Positions 62,070 through 64,000 of a DNA stretch of 64,000 nucleotides are shown one piece after another. Position numbers and translations under genes: made by a program. Each line of letters starts with the position of its first letter. Within the stretch, counting starts at the first letter, position 1. The stretch is from Pseudomonas putida. GTDB lineage: Bacteria; Pseudomonadota; Gammaproteobacteria; Pseudomonadales; Pseudomonadaceae. The notes beneath the pieces were generated by a model that saw only the letters and a program-made list of their open reading frames with translations, did not search any database and had not been told where the DNA came from. Where the stretch lies: assembly GCF_001976065.1 (NCBI RefSeq), contig NZ_MNAH01000015.1:22182-86181 (forward strand), read 5' to 3'.

Positions 62070-62897
62070 ATGCACTACAAACAACCTTCTCAACTGCAAG
62101 CCGTGGTTCTGGATTGGGCAGGCACCGTCGTCGACTTCGGCTCTTTCGCACCGACCCAGATTTTCGTCGAAGCCTTTGCCGAGTTTGGTGTTGCGGTTTC
62201 ACTGGAGGAAGCTCGCGGGCCGATGGGTATGGGCAAGTGGGATCACATCCGCACGCTGTGCAACGAGCCGCAGATCGCCGATCGCTACCACGCCGTCTTC
62301 GGTCGGTTGCCAACCGACGATGATGTCACCGCCCTCTATGAGCGCTTCATGCCTTTGCAGATCGAAAAGATCGCCCTGCACTCGGCGCTGATTCCCGGTG
62401 CACTCGACACCATCAATGGCCTGCGCGACAAGGGTCTGAAAATCGGTTCCTGCTCAGGTTACCCGGCGGTGGTCATGGAAAAAGTCGTGGAACTGGCACG
62501 CAAGAACGGCTATGTCACCGACCACGTTGTAGCGACCGACGAAGTGCCCAACGGGCGCCCGCACCCGGCTCAAGCCCTGGCCAACGTCATTGCGCTGGGC
62601 ATCAGCGACGTCGCCGCTTGCGTGAAGGTCGATGACACCTGGCCCGGCATTCTCGAAGGTCGCAGCGCGGGCATGTGGACCGTCGCGCTGACCTGCTCCG
62701 GCAATGCACTGGGCCTGACCTATGAAGCATTCAAGAATCTCTCCCTGGAGGAACTGGCTGAGGAGCGCGCGCGCATCATCAAGATGTTCGAGGGCTCTCG
62801 TCCCCACTACCTGATCGACACCATCGTCGATTTGCCGGCGGTGATTGAAGACATCAACGCTCGCCTGGCCCGTGGAGAAACCCCTCAGGGCTCCTGA
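62070..62897 (+). CDS. phnX: Phosphonoacetaldehyde hydrolase (phosphonatase)
   Basis: 275-residue HAD-superfamily enzyme that cleaves the C-P bond of phosphonoacetaldehyde to acetaldehyde and phosphate. The nucleophile is D15 in LDWAGTVVDFGS, the Schiff-base lysine specific to phosphonatases is K56 in MGMGKWDHI, and the HAD motif II/III pieces are IGSCSGYP and VKVDDTWPG. GGAG precedes the ATG. Forty bases separate it from the importer. Confidence 0.96.
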   Translation: MHYKQPSQLQAVVLDWAGTVVDFGSFAPTQIFVEAFAEFGVAVSLEEARGPMGMGKWDHIRTLCNEPQIADRYHAVFGRLPTDDDVTALYERFMPLQIEKIALHSALIPGALDTINGLRDKGLKIGSCSGYPAVVMEKVVELARKNGYVTDHVVATDEVPNGRPHPAQALANVIALGISDVAACVKVDDTWPGILEGRSAGMWTVALTCSGNALGLTYEAFKNLSLEELAEERARIIKMFEGSRPHYLIDTIVDLPAVIEDINARLARGETPQGS

Positions 62898-62922
62898 CCC
62901 GCCAAGGCCTGTGCTACTGACA

Positions 62923-62945
62923 GTGGCCGTCCCAGGGGCGGCCAC
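62923..62945. terminator. Hairpin between phnX and the aldehyde dehydrogenase gene
   Basis: gtggccgtcccaggggcggccac folds into a GC-rich stem with no T-run. Probably an mRNA-stability or partial attenuation element rather than a full stop. Confidence 0.5.
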
Positions 62946-62970
62946 CCCAAAACAACAAGAGAACGCCACC

Positions 62971-64000
62971 ATGAACTACGCCCACCCTGGCACGCCCGGT
63001 GCCATCGTTTCCTTCAAGTCCCGTTATGGCAACTACATCGGCGGCGAGTTCGTCGCGCCGGTCAAAGGGCAGTACTTCACCACCACCTCGCCGGTAAATG
63101 GCGAACCGATTGCCGAATTCCCGCGCTCCACGGCCGAAGACATCGACAAGGCCCTGGACGCGGCTCATGCGGCCGCTGATGCCTGGGGCAAGACCTCGGT
63201 GCAGGATCGCTCGTTGGCGCTGCTGAAAATTGCCGACCGCATCGAACAGAACCTGGAGCTGCTGGCTGTCACCGAAACCTGGGACAACGGCAAGGCCGTG
63301 CGCGAAACCCTCAATGCCGACATCCCGCTGGCCGTGGATCACTTCCGCTACTACGCCGGTTGCATCCGTGCCCAGGAAGGCAGCTCGGCGGAAATCAACG
63401 AACACACCGCGGCCTACCACTTCCATGAACCCCTGGGCGTGGTCGGGCAGATCATCCCGTGGAACTTCCCGATCCTGATGGCCGCGTGGAAACTCGCCCC
63501 GGCCCTGGCCGCCGGCAACTGCGTGGTGCTCAAGCCGGCCGAGCAAACCCCGCTGGGCATTACCGTACTGGTCGAGCTGATCGGCGACCTGCTGCCACCG
63601 GGCGTACTGAACATCGTCCAGGGTTACGGCAAAGAAGCCGGCGAAGCCCTGGCCACCAGCAAGCGCATTGCCAAGATCGCCTTCACCGGTTCGACCCCAG
63701 TCGGCTCGCACATCATGAAATGCGCCGCCGAAAACATCATTCCGTCCACCGTGGAGCTGGGTGGCAAATCGCCGAACATCTTCTTCGAAGACATCATGAA
63801 GGCCGAACCGTCCTTCATCGAAAAAGCCGCCGAAGGCCTGGTGCTGGCGTTCTTCAACCAGGGCGAAGTCTGCACCTGCCCTTCCCGCGCCCTGGTGCAG
63901 GAATCGATCTACGACGAGTTCATGGCCGTCGTGATGAAGAAAGTCCTGCAGATCAAACGTGGCGACCCGCTGGACACCGACACCATGGTCGGCGCCCAGG
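62971..64000 (+). CDS. Aldehyde dehydrogenase (AcoD/ExaC-like), 3' end outside window
   Basis: 343 residues visible from MNYAHPGTPGAIV. The NAD-binding Rossmann region GQIIPWNFPILMAAWKLAP, FTGSTPVG, the general-base glutamate in VELGGKSPN and the nucleophile in FNQGEVCTCPSR are intact, as in NAD-dependent acetaldehyde dehydrogenases of the AcoD/ExaC group. Placed after phnX, it would oxidise the acetaldehyde released by C-P cleavage to acetate, the last step of the cluster. The window ends before the C-terminal oligomerisation segment. Confidence 0.92.
   Translation, partial: MNYAHPGTPGAIVSFKSRYGNYIGGEFVAPVKGQYFTTTSPVNGEPIAEFPRSTAEDIDKALDAAHAAADAWGKTSVQDRSLALLKIADRIEQNLELLAVTETWDNGKAVRETLNADIPLAVDHFRYYAGCIRAQEGSSAEINEHTAAYHFHEPLGVVGQIIPWNFPILMAAWKLAPALAAGNCVVLKPAEQTPLGITVLVELIGDLLPPGVLNIVQGYGKEAGEALATSKRIAKIAFTGSTPVGSHIMKCAAENIIPSTVELGGKSPNIFFEDIMKAEPSFIEKAAEGLVLAFFNQGEVCTCPSRALVQESIYDEFMAVVMKKVLQIKRGDPLDTDTMVGAQ

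Noticed and set aside
1..64000. tRNA, rRNA, CRISPR arrays or prophage
   Set aside because: Nothing resembling these was seen. The repeats present are REP palindromes, operators, hairpins and IS ends.

Overview
The window looks like a chromosomal segment of a Pseudomonas, probably of the fluorescens group. The reasons are high-GC genes, REP/REPIN palindromes built on GTGGGAGCGAGC-type arms, an OprD-family porin, a TonB siderophore receptor behind a Fur box, and the general gene style. This is an inference from gene content; there is no rRNA, tRNA or CRISPR array in the window.

Region 1 (1-16.2 kb) is a fatty-acyl-type catabolic locus. A minus-strand run carries a CoA-transferase family III remnant, an enoyl-CoA hydratase, two related acyl-CoA synthetases with a hotdog thioesterase between them, and an acyl-CoA dehydrogenase cut by the window start. 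Diverging from it are a MalT-like LuxR regulator and a plus-strand operon: acyl-CoA dehydrogenase, SCPx-type thiolase, an inactive/active MaoC pair, an SDR, then a TetR regulator and a degenerate SDR, then an exported sulfatase. Four copies of a 17-bp palindrome (CCACCY-N5-GGGTRG followed by CG) lie 76-113 bp before the first gene of four transcription units, one of them shared by the divergent pair. I read them as one regulon, probably run by the LuxR protein, for a branched and possibly sulfated acyl substrate.

Region 2 (16.3-22 kb) has a diheme lipoprotein cytochrome and then a gene graveyard: a LysR lacking its HTH, a frameshifted DUF1254/DUF1214 relic, a DUF2513 gene, and a chemoreceptor fragment beside a histidine kinase lacking its sensor. 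An intact, AT-rich hemerythrin gene follows.

Region 3 (22-26.7 kb) has a VOC protein, glutathione-dependent formaldehyde dehydrogenase, an orphan betaine-type periplasmic binding protein, a HalD/BesD-like Fe(II)/2-oxoglutarate oxygenase with an HxD (hydroxylase-type) motif, and a divergent LysR. This fits oxidative demethylation of a quaternary amine or modified amino acid, but the substrate is unknown. An IS1182-type element with three inactivating lesions follows (26.7-28.35 kb).

Region 4 (28.4-39.6 kb) holds a small membrane protein, a PpiC/HupE-like/DUF3604 operon, an AspT/YidE-type transporter with an unusual C-terminus, and a low-GC locus. That locus has a ToxR-like membrane regulator with a ToxS-like partner, small exported or membrane proteins, an intact and a decayed copy of an OmpA-like barrel protein, and an AraC regulator.

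Region 5 (39.8-48.7 kb) is metal and cofactor uptake: a Fur-boxed TonB receptor, a DUF1624-type membrane acyltransferase, then a cobalamin riboswitch heading a binding protein-FecCD permease-ATPase-OprD porin operon, and a TRIC-type channel.

Region 6 (48.7-56.2 kb) has a SolA-like oxidase remnant, GFA and LysE proteins, a divergent pair of a GNAT/C39-like peptidase fusion and a RimK-type ATP-grasp ligase followed by a CorA-like protein, and an HxlR/MFS pair around a large palindrome.

Region 7 (56.2-64 kb) is a 2-aminoethylphosphonate (AEP) catabolic cluster: LysR, RidA, FAD amine oxidase, PhnW, MFS importer, PhnX and an aldehyde dehydrogenase cut by the window end. It would take AEP, and probably N-methyl-AEP, to phosphonoacetaldehyde, acetaldehyde and acetate, releasing phosphate.
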